A DNA stretch of 64,000 bases. Source: Methylobacterium sp. Leaf104. GTDB taxonomy: Bacteria; Pseudomonadota; Alphaproteobacteria; Rhizobiales; Beijerinckiaceae. Each line of letters begins with the position of its first letter. The stretch's first letter is position 1. Shown here piece by piece: positions 36,926 through 48,258 of the stretch. The notes under the pieces are model-generated. The model did not search any database, was not told where the DNA came from, and saw only the letters and a program-made list of their open reading frames with translations. The stretch spans positions 40,927 through 104,926 of the forward strand of contig NZ_LMMZ01000003.1 in the NCBI RefSeq assembly GCF_001422885.1. Direction: 5' to 3'. A program made the position numbers and the translations under genes.

Positions 36926-38206
36926 ATGCCGAATGTGCCGATGACGCGACGCCTGTCCGATCAACCGACGATCCCGAATCCGATACGCCCGCGCATCGGG
37001 CCACGCCCCGGGCAGCGGGCGCTGACCCTCGCGGCCGCCCTGCTGGGCACCGTCCTCGTGCCCGGACGCGTTCTGGCGCAGGACGCCCCCGGCGCGCCGG
37101 CCGCGCCCCTCACCAAGGTGGCGAGCTTCGACCATCAGGTCACCGGCGTCACCGTCTCCCGGGACGGGCGCATCTTCGTCAACTTTCCGCGCTGGACCGA
37201 GGACACCGAGGTCTCGGTGGCCGAACTGAAGGACGGCAAGCTGGTGCCGTTCCCGGATGCGGCCTGGAACGCCTGGCGCAACGCCCGCAAGGACGAGGTC
37301 GCGGCCAAGGACCACTGGGTCTGCGTGCAGAGCGTCGTGGCCGGCCCGAACGGCAACCTCTGGGTGCTCGATCCCGCCGCCCCCGCCATGGGAGCCCTGG
37401 TGCCAGGCGGTCCCAAGCTCATCGAGATCGACCTGAAGACCAACCAGCCCGCGCGCACCATCGCCTTCGACGAGAGCGTGGCGCCGCAGGGCTCGTACCT
37501 CAACGACGTGCGCTTCTCCCCCGACGGCAAGACCGCCTACCTCACCGATTCCGGTGCCAAGGGCGCCCTGGTGGTGGTCGACCTCGACGGCGGCCGCGCC
37601 CACCGGGTGCTCGACGGCGATCCGTCCACGCAACCGGACAAGAGCGTCACCGTGACGTATGACGGCAAGCCCCTGCGCAGGCCCGACGGCCGCGGCGTCG
37701 AGTTCGCCGCCGACGGCATCGCCCTCTCCCCGGACGGCAAGACGCTGTACTGGCAGGCGATCAAGGGCAAGACGCTCTACAGCCTGCCCACCGAGACGCT
37801 CGCGGGGAGCATCACCACCGCGCTGATGCCGACGGCGCTCGCCGACAAGAGCGTGGCGGGCCGCATCGACACCGTGGGCGAGAATGGGCCGGCCGACGGC
37901 CTGATCATCTCCCGCAAGGACGGCCGGATGTACGTGACCTCGCCGCAGGACGATTCGATCAAGGTCCGCGACCTCTCGGCCAAGGGAAATGCGCTGAGCA
38001 CCGTGGTGCAGGACAAGCGCCTGCGCTGGCCCGACACCTTCGCCGAGGGTCCTGACGGGACGCTCTACTTCACGACCTCGCACATCCAGGATTCGGCCTT
38101 CTACAAGCCCGGCGCACCCGCGGCCCTACCGACGGAGCTGTGGAGCTTCAAGCCGGGTGCGACGGACGCCACGGGCTCGACCGCGCCGACCCCCGCCGCC
38201 CGCTGA
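36926..38206 (+). CDS. Exported beta-propeller protein of the MRJP/yellow type
   Basis: 426 residues. After a long polar leader comes a signal peptide (RALTLAAALLGTVLVPGRVLAQ). The mature protein resembles the major royal jelly protein/yellow family: VTGVTVSRDGRIFVNFPRWT, LWVLDPAAP, SYLNDVRFSPDGKTAYLTDS, VEFAADGIALSPDGKTLYWQ and RWPDTFAEGPDGTLYFTTSH are successive six-bladed-propeller blades. Bacterial members have no settled function; dopachrome-related and lactonase-like activities are proposed for relatives. GAGGG 5 nt before ATG 36926 supports the start. A strong terminator follows, so it is separate from the two similar genes downstream. Confidence 0.82.
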   Translation: MPNVPMTRRLSDQPTIPNPIRPRIGPRPGQRALTLAAALLGTVLVPGRVLAQDAPGAPAAPLTKVASFDHQVTGVTVSRDGRIFVNFPRWTEDTEVSVAELKDGKLVPFPDAAWNAWRNARKDEVAAKDHWVCVQSVVAGPNGNLWVLDPAAPAMGALVPGGPKLIEIDLKTNQPARTIAFDESVAPQGSYLNDVRFSPDGKTAYLTDSGAKGALVVVDLDGGRAHRVLDGDPSTQPDKSVTVTYDGKPLRRPDGRGVEFAADGIALSPDGKTLYWQAIKGKTLYSLPTETLAGSITTALMPTALADKSVAGRIDTVGENGPADGLIISRKDGRMYVTSPQDDSIKVRDLSAKGNALSTVVQDKRLRWPDTFAEGPDGTLYFTTSHIQDSAFYKPGAPAALPTELWSFKPGATDATGSTAPTPAAR

Positions 38207-38213
38207 ACCGCTT

Positions 38214-38239
38214 TGCGCCACCCCGACCGGGGTGGCGCA
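38214..38239 (+). terminator. Hairpin terminator after the first beta-propeller gene
   Basis: TGCGCCACCCC (38214-38224) and GGGGTGGCGCA (38229-38239) form a perfect 11-bp stem with loop GACC, 7 nt after the stop codon. No T-run follows. Confidence 0.65.
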
Positions 38240-38270
38240 CCCGTCCACGCCTGACGCCGATCGAGGATCG

Positions 38271-39254
38271 ATGCCGACGATACGACGACGCGCATGGCTC
38301 GCCGGCGCGGGCGCAATCCTCGCCCTGCGGGGATGGCCGGCCGAAGCGTTCCCGATCGTCCGGGTCGACGATCCGCGGCTGCGCGACGTGCTCGATCCCG
38401 GTGCTCCGCTGCGCACGCTCTACGCCGGCGGGCGCTGGTGCGAGGGCCTGTGCTACGCGCCCGGCCTCGGGGGGCTGATCGTCAGCGACGTCCGGGCCAA
38501 CCGGATGATCCGGATCGCCGACGACGGCGGCGTACGCGTGTTCCGCGATCCCTCGAACAACGCCAACGGCAACACCCTCGACGCCGAGGGCCGCCTCGTC
38601 ACCTGCGAGCATCGCGGGCGGCGCGTGGTGCGGCGCGAGCCGGATGGCCGCCTCACGGTGCTGGCCGACGCCTTCGCGGGCCGGCCGCTGAATTCCCCCA
38701 ACGACGCCGCCCTGGCGCCGGACGGCGCGATCTGGTTCACCGACCCCGTCTTCGGCATCACCATGCCGGACGAAGGCCTGATGGCGACGCCGGCGCAGGC
38801 CGCCCGGCGGGTCTACCGCATCGATCCCTCGGGCCGGGTCGAGGCCATGACCGACGCCGTCGGCCAGCCCAACGGCATCGCCTTCAGCCCGGACGGCGCC
38901 CGCCTCTACGTCAGCGACACCAGCGCGGCCCTGAAGAACCCGGAGGGCGCCCGCACCATCCTGGCCGTCCCGGTGGTGGATGGCCGCAGGCTCGGCGCGC
39001 CGAAACCCTTCGTCACCGTGGAAGCCGGCGTGCCGGACGGCCTCGCGGTGGATGCCGAGGGCCGGGTCTACGCGGCCTGCTTCGACGGCGTACGGATCTA
39101 CGCGCCCGACGGCACGCCCCTCGGCCGCATCGCCACCGCGACCGATGCCGCCAACGTCGCCTTCGGAGGCCCGGACGGACGGCGCCTCTTCATCGGCGCG
39201 GGCGCGAATGTCCTCGCCATCGACCTCAAGGTGCGCGGCTCCGCCCGAGGCTGA
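38271..39254 (+). CDS. Exported SMP-30/gluconolactonase-family protein
   Basis: 327 residues with a twin-arginine-type leader (TIRRRAWLAGAGAILALRGW, cleavage near AEA/FP). The propeller shows the SMP-30/gluconolactonase pattern: CEGLCYAPGLGGLIVSDVRA (metal-ligand Glu), NNANGNTLDAEGRLVTCEHR, NSPNDAALAPDGAIWFTDP, GQPNGIAFSPDGARLYVSD and VPDGLAVDAEGRVYAACFDG. Conserved Glu, Asn and Asp positions for a divalent metal are present, so lactone hydrolysis in the periplasm is plausible. ATG 38271 is chosen because the leader starts there and GAGG precedes it; the frame extends 114 nt upstream across the terminator. Confidence 0.85.
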   Translation: MPTIRRRAWLAGAGAILALRGWPAEAFPIVRVDDPRLRDVLDPGAPLRTLYAGGRWCEGLCYAPGLGGLIVSDVRANRMIRIADDGGVRVFRDPSNNANGNTLDAEGRLVTCEHRGRRVVRREPDGRLTVLADAFAGRPLNSPNDAALAPDGAIWFTDPVFGITMPDEGLMATPAQAARRVYRIDPSGRVEAMTDAVGQPNGIAFSPDGARLYVSDTSAALKNPEGARTILAVPVVDGRRLGAPKPFVTVEAGVPDGLAVDAEGRVYAACFDGVRIYAPDGTPLGRIATATDAANVAFGGPDGRRLFIGAGANVLAIDLKVRGSARG

Positions 39255-39292
39255 CCCGCCACGCCCCATGTCCCGCTCGACCGGATCTCGCC

Positions 39293-40480
39293 ATGACGCT
39301 CGCTCGCCGTGACCTCCTCGCTGCCGGCCTCGCCGGTGCCGGCCTTACCGGCGCGGCCGCCCTCTCTCTCCCGGGGGAGGCCGTGGCCGCGTCGCCGCCG
39401 GAGGTCGCCACAAGCCGGGCGGCGGGCGGGCTCGAACTCGCCTTCACGGCGAACGCGCCCTCGACCCCCACCGGCCTCGCCATCTCGGCCAGCGGCCGGC
39501 GCTTCGTGATGATGCCGCGCTTCAATGCCAAGGTGCCCTACACCCTGGGCGAGGTGCTGGCGGACGGCGAGGTCCGACCCTATCCCGACTCGGCGACGAA
39601 CCAGCCCGATCCCGAACAGCCGCAGGCGCACCTGTTCCACGTGCCCAACGGCGTCTTCGACCGCGACGATACCCTGTGGTGCCTCGATGCCGGGCTGCCG
39701 GACGGCTCCGGCCCGCCGGTGAAGGGCGGGCCTAAGCTGGTGCAGATCCATCTCGCCGACGACCGCATCCGGCGCGTGGTGCCGCTGGAGGCCGGCATCA
39801 CACCGACCTCGTCGCTCAACGACCTGCGGGTGGACATCCGCGACGGGTACGCCCGCGCCTACATCACCGATCAGGGCCAGGACGGGGAGGGCGCCATCCT
39901 GGCCGTCGACCTCACAACCGGCCGGGTGGTGCGGCGCCTCGCCGGCCATGCCAGCACCCAGTCGCAGAAAGGCCTCCTCAAGATCGTCGAGGACCGCCCG
40001 GTGATGCAGCGGAAGGGGGAGGGGCCGCCGCGCCCGGTCCAGGGGGGCGCCAACGGGATCGCGCTGAGCCCCGACGGCCAGCGCCTGTACTACGCGCCCC
40101 TGATCGGTCGCCGCCTCTACGCGGTGGAGACCGCGGCGCTCCTCGATCCCGAGGCCAGCGACGCGGCGGTGGCGGCCGGTGTCACGGACCTGGGCGAGAA
40201 GGGCATGACCGGTGGCCTCACCACCGATTCGAAGGACCGGGTCTACCTCGCCATGCAGGAGTTCAACGCCATCGGCCGGCGCGACCCCGACGGCACCGTG
40301 GCGATCATCGCCTCCGACCCCCGCCTGATCTGGGCCGACACGTTCTGGATCACCCCGGACCGCTGGCTGCACGTCTCGTCCGCCCAGGTGAACCGCCGCC
40401 CGGAATACAACGGCGGCGAGGACCTGCAGACGCCGCCCTACGCCATCCTGCGGATGCGGATCGACGCCGATCCGGCGTGA
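39293..40480 (+). CDS. Exported beta-propeller protein of the MRJP/yellow type, second copy
   Basis: 395 residues with a Tat-like leader (LARRDLLAAGLAGAGLTGAA). The mature part resembles the protein at 36926-38206: PTGLAISASGRRFVMMPRFN, LWCLDAGLPD, SLNDLRVDIRDGYARAYITD, GANGIALSPDGQRLYYAPLI and IWADTFWITPDRWLHVSSAQ. It differs from the first copy in its export leader and some loops, so the pair looks like an old duplication. It lies 38 nt after the SMP-30-type gene and is probably cotranscribed with it. Function is unknown; a shared substrate with its neighbours is likely. Confidence 0.82.
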   Translation: MTLARRDLLAAGLAGAGLTGAAALSLPGEAVAASPPEVATSRAAGGLELAFTANAPSTPTGLAISASGRRFVMMPRFNAKVPYTLGEVLADGEVRPYPDSATNQPDPEQPQAHLFHVPNGVFDRDDTLWCLDAGLPDGSGPPVKGGPKLVQIHLADDRIRRVVPLEAGITPTSSLNDLRVDIRDGYARAYITDQGQDGEGAILAVDLTTGRVVRRLAGHASTQSQKGLLKIVEDRPVMQRKGEGPPRPVQGGANGIALSPDGQRLYYAPLIGRRLYAVETAALLDPEASDAAVAAGVTDLGEKGMTGGLTTDSKDRVYLAMQEFNAIGRRDPDGTVAIIASDPRLIWADTFWITPDRWLHVSSAQVNRRPEYNGGEDLQTPPYAILRMRIDADPA

Positions 40481-40537
40481 GGCGCGCGCGTCCTCGGCCC
40501 GGGGCACGGTCGAACCGTATCCCGGGATCACGCCCGG

Positions 40538-40554
40538 AGGTTGCAATGCAACCT
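40538..40554. promoter_or_regulatory. 17-nt palindrome upstream of the opgC-like gene
   Basis: AGGTTGCA-A-TGCAACCT has perfect 8-bp arms around one central base, followed by AT-richer TTAAGG. It lies 50 nt before the opgC-like start and 57 nt after the propeller gene stop, a position suited to an operator or a compact transcription stop. No regulator gene is adjacent. Confidence 0.45.
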
Positions 40555-40604
40555 TAAGGCTCGGTCCTTATGATTGCCGCGTGTGGGCCGCATCGGGGCG
40601 AGGC

Positions 40605-41822
40605 ATGCCGCAGCGAAGGACGACGATCGACGCCATCCGCGGCCTCTGCCTGATCAACATCTTCGTGAACCACATCCAGGACGGCGCCATCGCGGCTGTC
40701 TCGCCGTCCCGACTCGGATTCTCCGACAGCGCCGACATCTTCGTCCTGCTCAGCGGAATCTCCGTCGCTCTCGCGGGGGGTCGGGCGTCGCGGCGCCGGG
40801 TCCCGGAGATCGTCGCCCATCTCTGGCGGCGGGCCATCCGGATCTACGCCTTCGACCTCGTCATCATCCTGTCGACGCTCGGTATCCTGGCGGCCATCCT
40901 CGCCCTGCGCGGCGTCGCGGGCGTGCATGCGGAGGAAACCGGCCTGCTGCGGGACCATGGCTTTCCGAGCGTGTTCAGCCACGCCGTGAGCCTGCGCCAG
41001 ACGGTGGGCTACTCCGGCGTGCTGCGCCTCTACGTCGCCCTGATGCTGGTCGCGCCCCTCCTCCTGCGCCTCGCCGGATGGCGGTTCTGGGCGCCCCTGC
41101 CGCCGGCGCTGCTCGTCTGGCTCGCGGCCGGTCACTTCGATCTGGTGGTGAACAACAGCCTCACGGGCATACCCTTCGCCCTGACGGTCCTGCCCTGGAT
41201 TCTCGTGTTCTCCCTCGGGATCGCGATCGGCCAGGGCATGGTCGGCGACGTCGCCCTGCCGCGCAGCCGGTGGTTGACCGGTCTCGCGCTGGCCTATCTC
41301 GCCAGCTACCTCGTCCTGGCCGTCGTCCTGGTCCGCCTCTGGCCGCCCGCGGCGGACTGGGCCGCGACGCGCAACGACACCTTCTGGTTCGGCGCGAGCA
41401 AGACCTACCAGTCGCCCCTGCGCGTCCTGCACGTTCTCGCCCTGGCCTACGTGGTGATGGCCCTGCCGCGGGCTCCGCTGATCCGCCTGCTGCACCAGAT
41501 GCCACGCGACCACCTCCTGACCCGTCTCGGCCGTCGTTCCCTTCCGGTCTTCACCGCCGGCGCGATCGGGGCCGTGATCGCCAGCGAGGCGCTCGATCTC
41601 GCCGCCATTCCCCTCAGCGATGCATGGCTTCCCCTGCTGCTCCTGGAGGCCGGCATGATCGCGCTGTTCGTCGGCCTCGCCCTGCGCATCGGCCGGCGCC
41701 CGGGCCGGGCGGTGCCATCGCGCCCCGCGTCGCCGGACGGTCAAGCCTTCCCGGCGGCCATCCAGGCCCCGGCACCGGATCTCCGAGGTCCGGGCCTGCG
41801 GGGGAACACGGCGATCGCCTGA
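40605..41822 (+). CDS. OpgC-family membrane protein (glucan/polysaccharide acyl modification)
   Basis: 405 residues with about ten membrane spans. The start RRTTIDAIRGLCLINIFVNH is the OpgC/acyltransferase-3-like hallmark, with the expected Asp, Arg-Gly and His. Further segments are IFVLLSGISVALAGGRAS and FWFGASKTYQSPLRVLHVLA. OpgC succinylates periplasmic glucans; more distant members modify other envelope polysaccharides, so the substrate is open. ATG 40605 is preferred over the upstream GTG 40581. It is convergent with ccmB, leaving only 4 nt between the stops. Confidence 0.8.
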   Translation: MPQRRTTIDAIRGLCLINIFVNHIQDGAIAAVSPSRLGFSDSADIFVLLSGISVALAGGRASRRRVPEIVAHLWRRAIRIYAFDLVIILSTLGILAAILALRGVAGVHAEETGLLRDHGFPSVFSHAVSLRQTVGYSGVLRLYVALMLVAPLLLRLAGWRFWAPLPPALLVWLAAGHFDLVVNNSLTGIPFALTVLPWILVFSLGIAIGQGMVGDVALPRSRWLTGLALAYLASYLVLAVVLVRLWPPAADWAATRNDTFWFGASKTYQSPLRVLHVLALAYVVMALPRAPLIRLLHQMPRDHLLTRLGRRSLPVFTAGAIGAVIASEALDLAAIPLSDAWLPLLLLEAGMIALFVGLALRIGRRPGRAVPSRPASPDGQAFPAAIQAPAPDLRGPGLRGNTAIA

Positions 41823-41826
41823 CGCC

Positions 41827-42492
41827 CTATTCCGACCAGCGCAGGGCGGCGGCGGCGGCGAGCGTGCCGATCACGCCCGCGATCAGGCTGAGGGCGCCCA
41901 GGATCGCCAGCGGCGTGGTGAACGGGACGGTGCCGCCGAGGGCCGATTCACTCGCCGAGACCCCGAAGATCAGCGTCGGGATCATCAGCGGCAGCACCAC
42001 GACCGCCAGGATGAGGCCGCCCCGACGGATCGAGGCGGTCAGTGCCGCGCCCACCGCGCCCACGAAGGTCAGGGCCGGCGTGCCCACCAGCAGGGTGAGG
42101 GCGGTCGCCGCCATCGCCCGGCCGTCGAGGGCGACGAGGAGGCCGAACAGGGGCGAGGCCAGCGCCAGCGGCAGGCCGGTGGTGAGCCAGTGGGCCAGCA
42201 CCTTGGCGAGCACGACGCCCTCCAGGGGGGCCGGCGAGCCGGTCATCAGGTCCAGGGAGCCGTCCTCCTCGTCGGCCTGGAACAAGCGGTCGAGACCGAT
42301 CAGGGTCGAGAGCACGGCGGCGAGCCAGAGGATCGCCGGCCCGATCCGCGAGAGCAGGTTGAGGTCGGGTCCGAGGGCGAACGGCACCAGCGCCACGATC
42401 ATCAGGAAGAACACGAGGGAGAGCGCGCCCGAGCCGCCGACGCGGGCGGCCAGCGCGAGGTCGCGGGCGACGAGGGCCCTCAGGGCGCGCAT
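41827..42492 (-). CDS. ccmB: Heme exporter membrane protein CcmB
   Basis: 221 residues with six spans; typical CcmB length. It starts LRALVARDLALAARVGGSG and has LFQADEEDGSLDLMTGSPAP and LEGVVLAKVLAHWLTTGLPL, the conserved CcmB segment, then VLPLMIPTLIFGVSASESAL. With CcmA it forms the ABC complex of cytochrome c maturation system I, which helps release heme-loaded CcmE in the periplasm. Its start overlaps the ccmA stop. ccmC and ccmD, often next, are absent here; the neighbouring gene is opgC-like. Confidence 0.92.
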   Translation of the reverse strand: MRALRALVARDLALAARVGGSGALSLVFFLMIVALVPFALGPDLNLLSRIGPAILWLAAVLSTLIGLDRLFQADEEDGSLDLMTGSPAPLEGVVLAKVLAHWLTTGLPLALASPLFGLLVALDGRAMAATALTLLVGTPALTFVGAVGAALTASIRRGGLILAVVVLPLMIPTLIFGVSASESALGGTVPFTTPLAILGALSLIAGVIGTLAAAAALRWSE

Positions 42493-43142
42493 CACCACCA
42501 CACCTCGTCGGCGGCCGCCATCGACCGGGCCGCGGCAGGCGCGGCCGGCGCCGCGATCCGCAGGTCCTGCGCATCGGCGAGGCCGAGGGCCTGGTGCGTC
42601 GCCGCGATGACGAGGCCGCCCGCCGCGCGATGCCGCGCCATCATCCCGGCCAGAACGTCCTGCGAGGCGGCGTCGAGGGCCGCCGTCGGCTCGTCGAGGA
42701 GCCAGAGCGGGCGTCGGCAGACGAGGAGGCGGGCCAGCGCGACCCGCCGCCGCTGGCCGGCGGAGAGGTAGGCCACGGGAAGCCGCAGGGCGTGGCCGAG
42801 GCCGAGTTCCTCCAGGGCCGCGCGTGGGCTCGCGGTCGGCGCGCCGAGGAGGTCGCGGGCGAAGGCGAGGTTCTCCTCGGCCGTCAGCGGGCTCTTCAGC
42901 CCGTCGCGGTGGCCGACCACGTGCAGGCACTCGGACAGGGTCGCCTCGCCGACTTGCGCCACCGTGACCGTCCCGGCCTCGGGCTTGAGCCGGCCGGCCA
43001 GCACCGCGAGCAGCGTCGACTTGCCGGCCCCGTTCCGCCCGGTGATCGTCAGCGCCTCCCCCGGCCCGAGGGCGAAGGACAGGCCCGAGAAGATGCGGCG
43101 GCCGGAGCGGCGAACGGCGAGGTCTTGGGCGGTCAGCCGCAC
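42492..43142 (-). CDS. ccmA: Heme exporter ATPase CcmA
   Basis: 216 residues: Walker A (ITGRNGAGKSTLLAVLAG), Q-loop region (LHVVGHRDGLKSPLT, the CcmA variant with His rather than Gln), signature (LSAGQRRRVALARLL) and Walker B (LWLLDEPTAALD). The VGHRDGLK loop is diagnostic for CcmA. The start GTG 43142 (VRLTAQDLAVRR) is chosen because AGGA lies 6 nt upstream and homologues start there; ATG 43205 would add 21 unconserved residues. It overlaps ccmB and is divergent from acnA. Confidence 0.9.
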   Translation of the reverse strand: MRLTAQDLAVRRSGRRIFSGLSFALGPGEALTITGRNGAGKSTLLAVLAGRLKPEAGTVTVAQVGEATLSECLHVVGHRDGLKSPLTAEENLAFARDLLGAPTASPRAALEELGLGHALRLPVAYLSAGQRRRVALARLLVCRRPLWLLDEPTAALDAASQDVLAGMMARHRAAGGLVIAATHQALGLADAQDLRIAAPAAPAAARSMAAADEVWW

Positions 43143-43453
43143 GGGGGGTCCTGCTGGAAGCGGAAGGTCCGCATATCCCGATCCCCGCGCAGCGTCCACG
43201 TGCATGCGCCGACCGAACAGATCCCACGCGCTGTCAGGCCCCCGGTAGCGGCCAGTTTCGAAGTGTTCTATAACGCGCGCAGGCTGCGCCGCGCGAGTTT
43301 CAGGGCGTCCAAATCGCCCTTCGCGCATCATCCTCATCCGGGCACCCCCGGGGCGGCGCGCGCTTCACAGCGCTCCCAGCCGAACACGTGTTTTCGTGGC
43401 GCAGGTTATGCCTGCGCGTGTTCGACCAACCGCTCGCGAGGAATTACAACGCC
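43143..43453. promoter_or_regulatory. Divergent region between ccmA and acnA
   Basis: These 311 bases hold the upstream in-frame extensions of both neighbours but no separate gene. They must contain the promoters of ccmAB and acnA. No operator is obvious; AT-richer bases lie near 43255-43275 (GTTCTATAACGCG). AGGAATTACAAC precedes the acnA GTG. Confidence 0.3.
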
Positions 43454-46153
<2,700 letters not shown>

Positions 46154-46176
46154 GACCTGAGGCGTCCCGATGACGA

Positions 46177-46206
46177 GGCCTCGCCCGAAAGGGCGGGGCC
46201 TTTTTT
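46177..46206 (+). terminator. Intrinsic terminator of acnA
   Basis: GGCCTCGCCC (46177-46186) and GGGCGGGGCC (46191-46200) form a 10-bp stem with one G-T pair and a GAAA tetraloop, followed by six T residues (46201-46206). This is the clearest rho-independent terminator in the window. Confidence 0.9.
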
Positions 46207-46307
46207 CGTTCTTACGCGCGTCGCCAAGGCGACGGCGTCACCCGAGGAAGCGCAGACCGACGGCCTTCCGCTTGACGCCACGGCGCGCCCGGTCGAAACC
46301 GCGACGC

Positions 46308-47621
46308 ATGACGATGCGCCCCATCCTCCTGACCAACGCCACCCTGTGCGACCCGGCCACGGATCGGCAGGCGCCCGGCCACGTCCTCGTGCGCGACGGC
46401 CTGATCCACGATGTCGGCTGGGGGCCGCTGGCGGGCGTGCCGGACGAGGCCGAGACGATCAATTGCGGCGGCCATGTCCTCAGTCCCGGCCTGATCGACC
46501 TGCGCGCCTTCGTGGGCGAGCCCGGCGCCGAGCATCGCGAGACCCTGGCCAGCGCCAGCGCGGCGGCGGCGGCCGGCGGCGTCACCACGCTCGTCTGCAT
46601 GCCCGACACCAACCCGGTCATCGACGGGCCGGCCATCGTCGATTTCGTGCTGCGCCGCGCCCGCGACACCGCCAGCGTCCACGTCCTGCCGGCCGCCGCG
46701 ATCACCAAGGGCCTCGCCGGCCAGGAGATGACCGAGTTCGGCCTGCTGCAGGAGGCCGGCGCCGTGGCCTTCACCGACGGCCTCAAGGCGGTGCGCAACG
46801 CCCAGGTGATGCGCCGCGCCTTGACCTATGCCCGCGACTTCGGCGCCCTGCTGATGCAGCACGTGGAGGAGCCGGACCTCGTCGGCGACGGCGTGATGAA
46901 CGAGGGCGAGATGGCCTCCCGCCTCGGCCTCCTCGGCATCCCGCGCGAGGCCGAGACCGTGATGCTGGAGCGCGACATCCGCCTCGTGCGCCTCACCGGC
47001 GCCCGCTACCACGCCGCGATGATCTCCTGCGCCGATTCGGTCGAGATCGTGCGCCGGGCCAAGGCGGACGGGCTGCCCGTCACCTGCGGCGCCTCGGTGA
47101 ACAACCTCGTCCTCAACGAGGGCGACATCGGCCATTACCGCACCTTCTGCCGGCTCTCGCCGCCGCTCCGGCACGAGACCGACCGGCTCGCCCTGGTGGC
47201 GGGCCTCAACGAAGGCGTGATCGACGTCGTTGTCTCCGACCACAACCCGCAGGACGTCGAGACCAAGCGCCTGCCCTTCGCCGAGGCCGCCGACGGGGCC
47301 CTCGGAATCGAGACGCTGCTCGGCGCGGCGCTCCGGCTGGTCCATACCGGCGACGTCGCCCTGCCGCGCCTGCTGGCGGCCCTGACCACGAGCCCGGCGG
47401 CCCTCCTCGGGCGCGCGGCCGGTCGCCTCGCGACCGGCGCCCCCGCCGACCTCGTGCTGATCGACCCCGACCTGCCCTATGTCCTCGACAAGCGCGCGCT
47501 GAAGTCGCGCTCGAAGAACTCGCCCTTCGACGAGGCACGCCTGCAGGGGGCCGCCGTCCTGACCATGGTGGCGGGCCGCCTCGTCTTCCGCGCTCCCACC
47601 GAGACCGAGGCCGCCGCGTGA
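46308..47621 (+). CDS. Dihydroorotase homologue lacking metal ligands, probably non-catalytic (PyrX-like)
   Basis: 437 residues aligning end to end with class I dihydroorotase. The segments where PyrC has metal ligands are changed. The DxHxHxREPG motif reads [10 protein letters not shown] (residues 64-73), losing both His and the Arg. The HxST-like segment reads [15 protein letters not shown] reads GASVNNL. TDHAPH reads SDHNPQ. Hydrolysis of dihydroorotate is therefore unlikely. Such pseudo-enzymes (PyrC', PyrX) support aspartate transcarbamoylase assembly in other proteobacteria. pyrB is usually adjacent but is not here; upstream is acnA. It overlaps plsY (GTGA), so expression is coupled to phospholipid synthesis and dprA. 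Confidence 0.88.
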   Translation: MTMRPILLTNATLCDPATDRQAPGHVLVRDGLIHDVGWGPLAGVPDEAETINCGGHVLSPGLIDLRAFVGEPGAEHRETLASASAAAAAGGVTTLVCMPDTNPVIDGPAIVDFVLRRARDTASVHVLPAAAITKGLAGQEMTEFGLLQEAGAVAFTDGLKAVRNAQVMRRALTYARDFGALLMQHVEEPDLVGDGVMNEGEMASRLGLLGIPREAETVMLERDIRLVRLTGARYHAAMISCADSVEIVRRAKADGLPVTCGASVNNLVLNEGDIGHYRTFCRLSPPLRHETDRLALVAGLNEGVIDVVVSDHNPQDVETKRLPFAEAADGALGIETLLGAALRLVHTGDVALPRLLAALTTSPAALLGRAAGRLATGAPADLVLIDPDLPYVLDKRALKSRSKNSPFDEARLQGAAVLTMVAGRLVFRAPTETEAAA

Positions 47622-48226
47622 CCGCTCTCGACGCATTGCCCTGGCCCCTCCTGCTGGCGGCGCTGGCGGGGGGCTACCTCCTCGGCTCGATCCCGTTCGG
47701 GTTGATCCTGACCCGCTATGCCGGGCTCGGCGACGTGCGGGCGATCGGATCGGGCAACATCGGCGCCACCAACGTGCTGCGCACCGGGCGCAAGGGCCTC
47801 GCGGCCGCCACCCTGCTGGGCGACGCCCTGAAGGGCACGCTCGCGGTGCTCCTCGCCGGACGCTTCGGGCTGGAGCCGGCCCTCGTCGCCGGCTTCGGCG
47901 CCTTCCTCGGACACCTGTTCCCGGTCTGGCTCGGCTTCAAGGGGGGGAAGGGCGTGGCGACCTTCCTCGGCGTCCTCCTGGCGCTGAGCCCGCTCGGCCT
48001 GCTGGCCTTCGCCGCCATCTGGCTCGGCCTCGCCTTCACGCTGAAATACTCCTCCCTCGCGGCGCTGGCGGCATCGGCCCTGACGCCGCTCGTCCTGTGG
48101 GCGCTCGGACAGCCACCGGTTGCATTTCTGTTTCTCCTGCTCGCCGCCCTGCTATGGTGGAAGCACGCGCCCAACATCCGCCGGCTGATCGACGGGACCG
48201 AGGGGCGCATCGGGCAGAAGGGCTGA
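47618..48226 (+). CDS. plsY: Acyl-phosphate glycerol-3-phosphate acyltransferase PlsY
   Basis: 202 residues with about five spans. The three PlsY motifs are visible: [18 protein letters not shown] and [14 protein letters not shown] (motif 1 region), [20 protein letters not shown] (motif 2), and [11 protein letters not shown] with [14 protein letters not shown] (motif 3 region). It transfers the acyl group of acyl-phosphate to glycerol-3-phosphate, the first step of phospholipid synthesis. The GTG start overlaps the previous stop as GTGA, which indicates coupling. dprA follows after 32 nt. Confidence 0.94.
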   Translation: MTALDALPWPLLLAALAGGYLLGSIPFGLILTRYAGLGDVRAIGSGNIGATNVLRTGRKGLAAATLLGDALKGTLAVLLAGRFGLEPALVAGFGAFLGHLFPVWLGFKGGKGVATFLGVLLALSPLGLLAFAAIWLGLAFTLKYSSLAALAASALTPLVLWALGQPPVAFLFLLLAALLWWKHAPNIRRLIDGTEGRIGQKG

Positions 48227-48258
48227 GGCCTGGGCGCCCGCTCCGGAAGGGGAGGGCG

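Noticed and set aside
38294..40480. Long frame spanning the SMP-30 and MRJP-type genes, read as a fusion
   Set aside because: The first part is a shadow of the SMP-30 gene; the real protein starts at ATG 39293 with a Tat leader.
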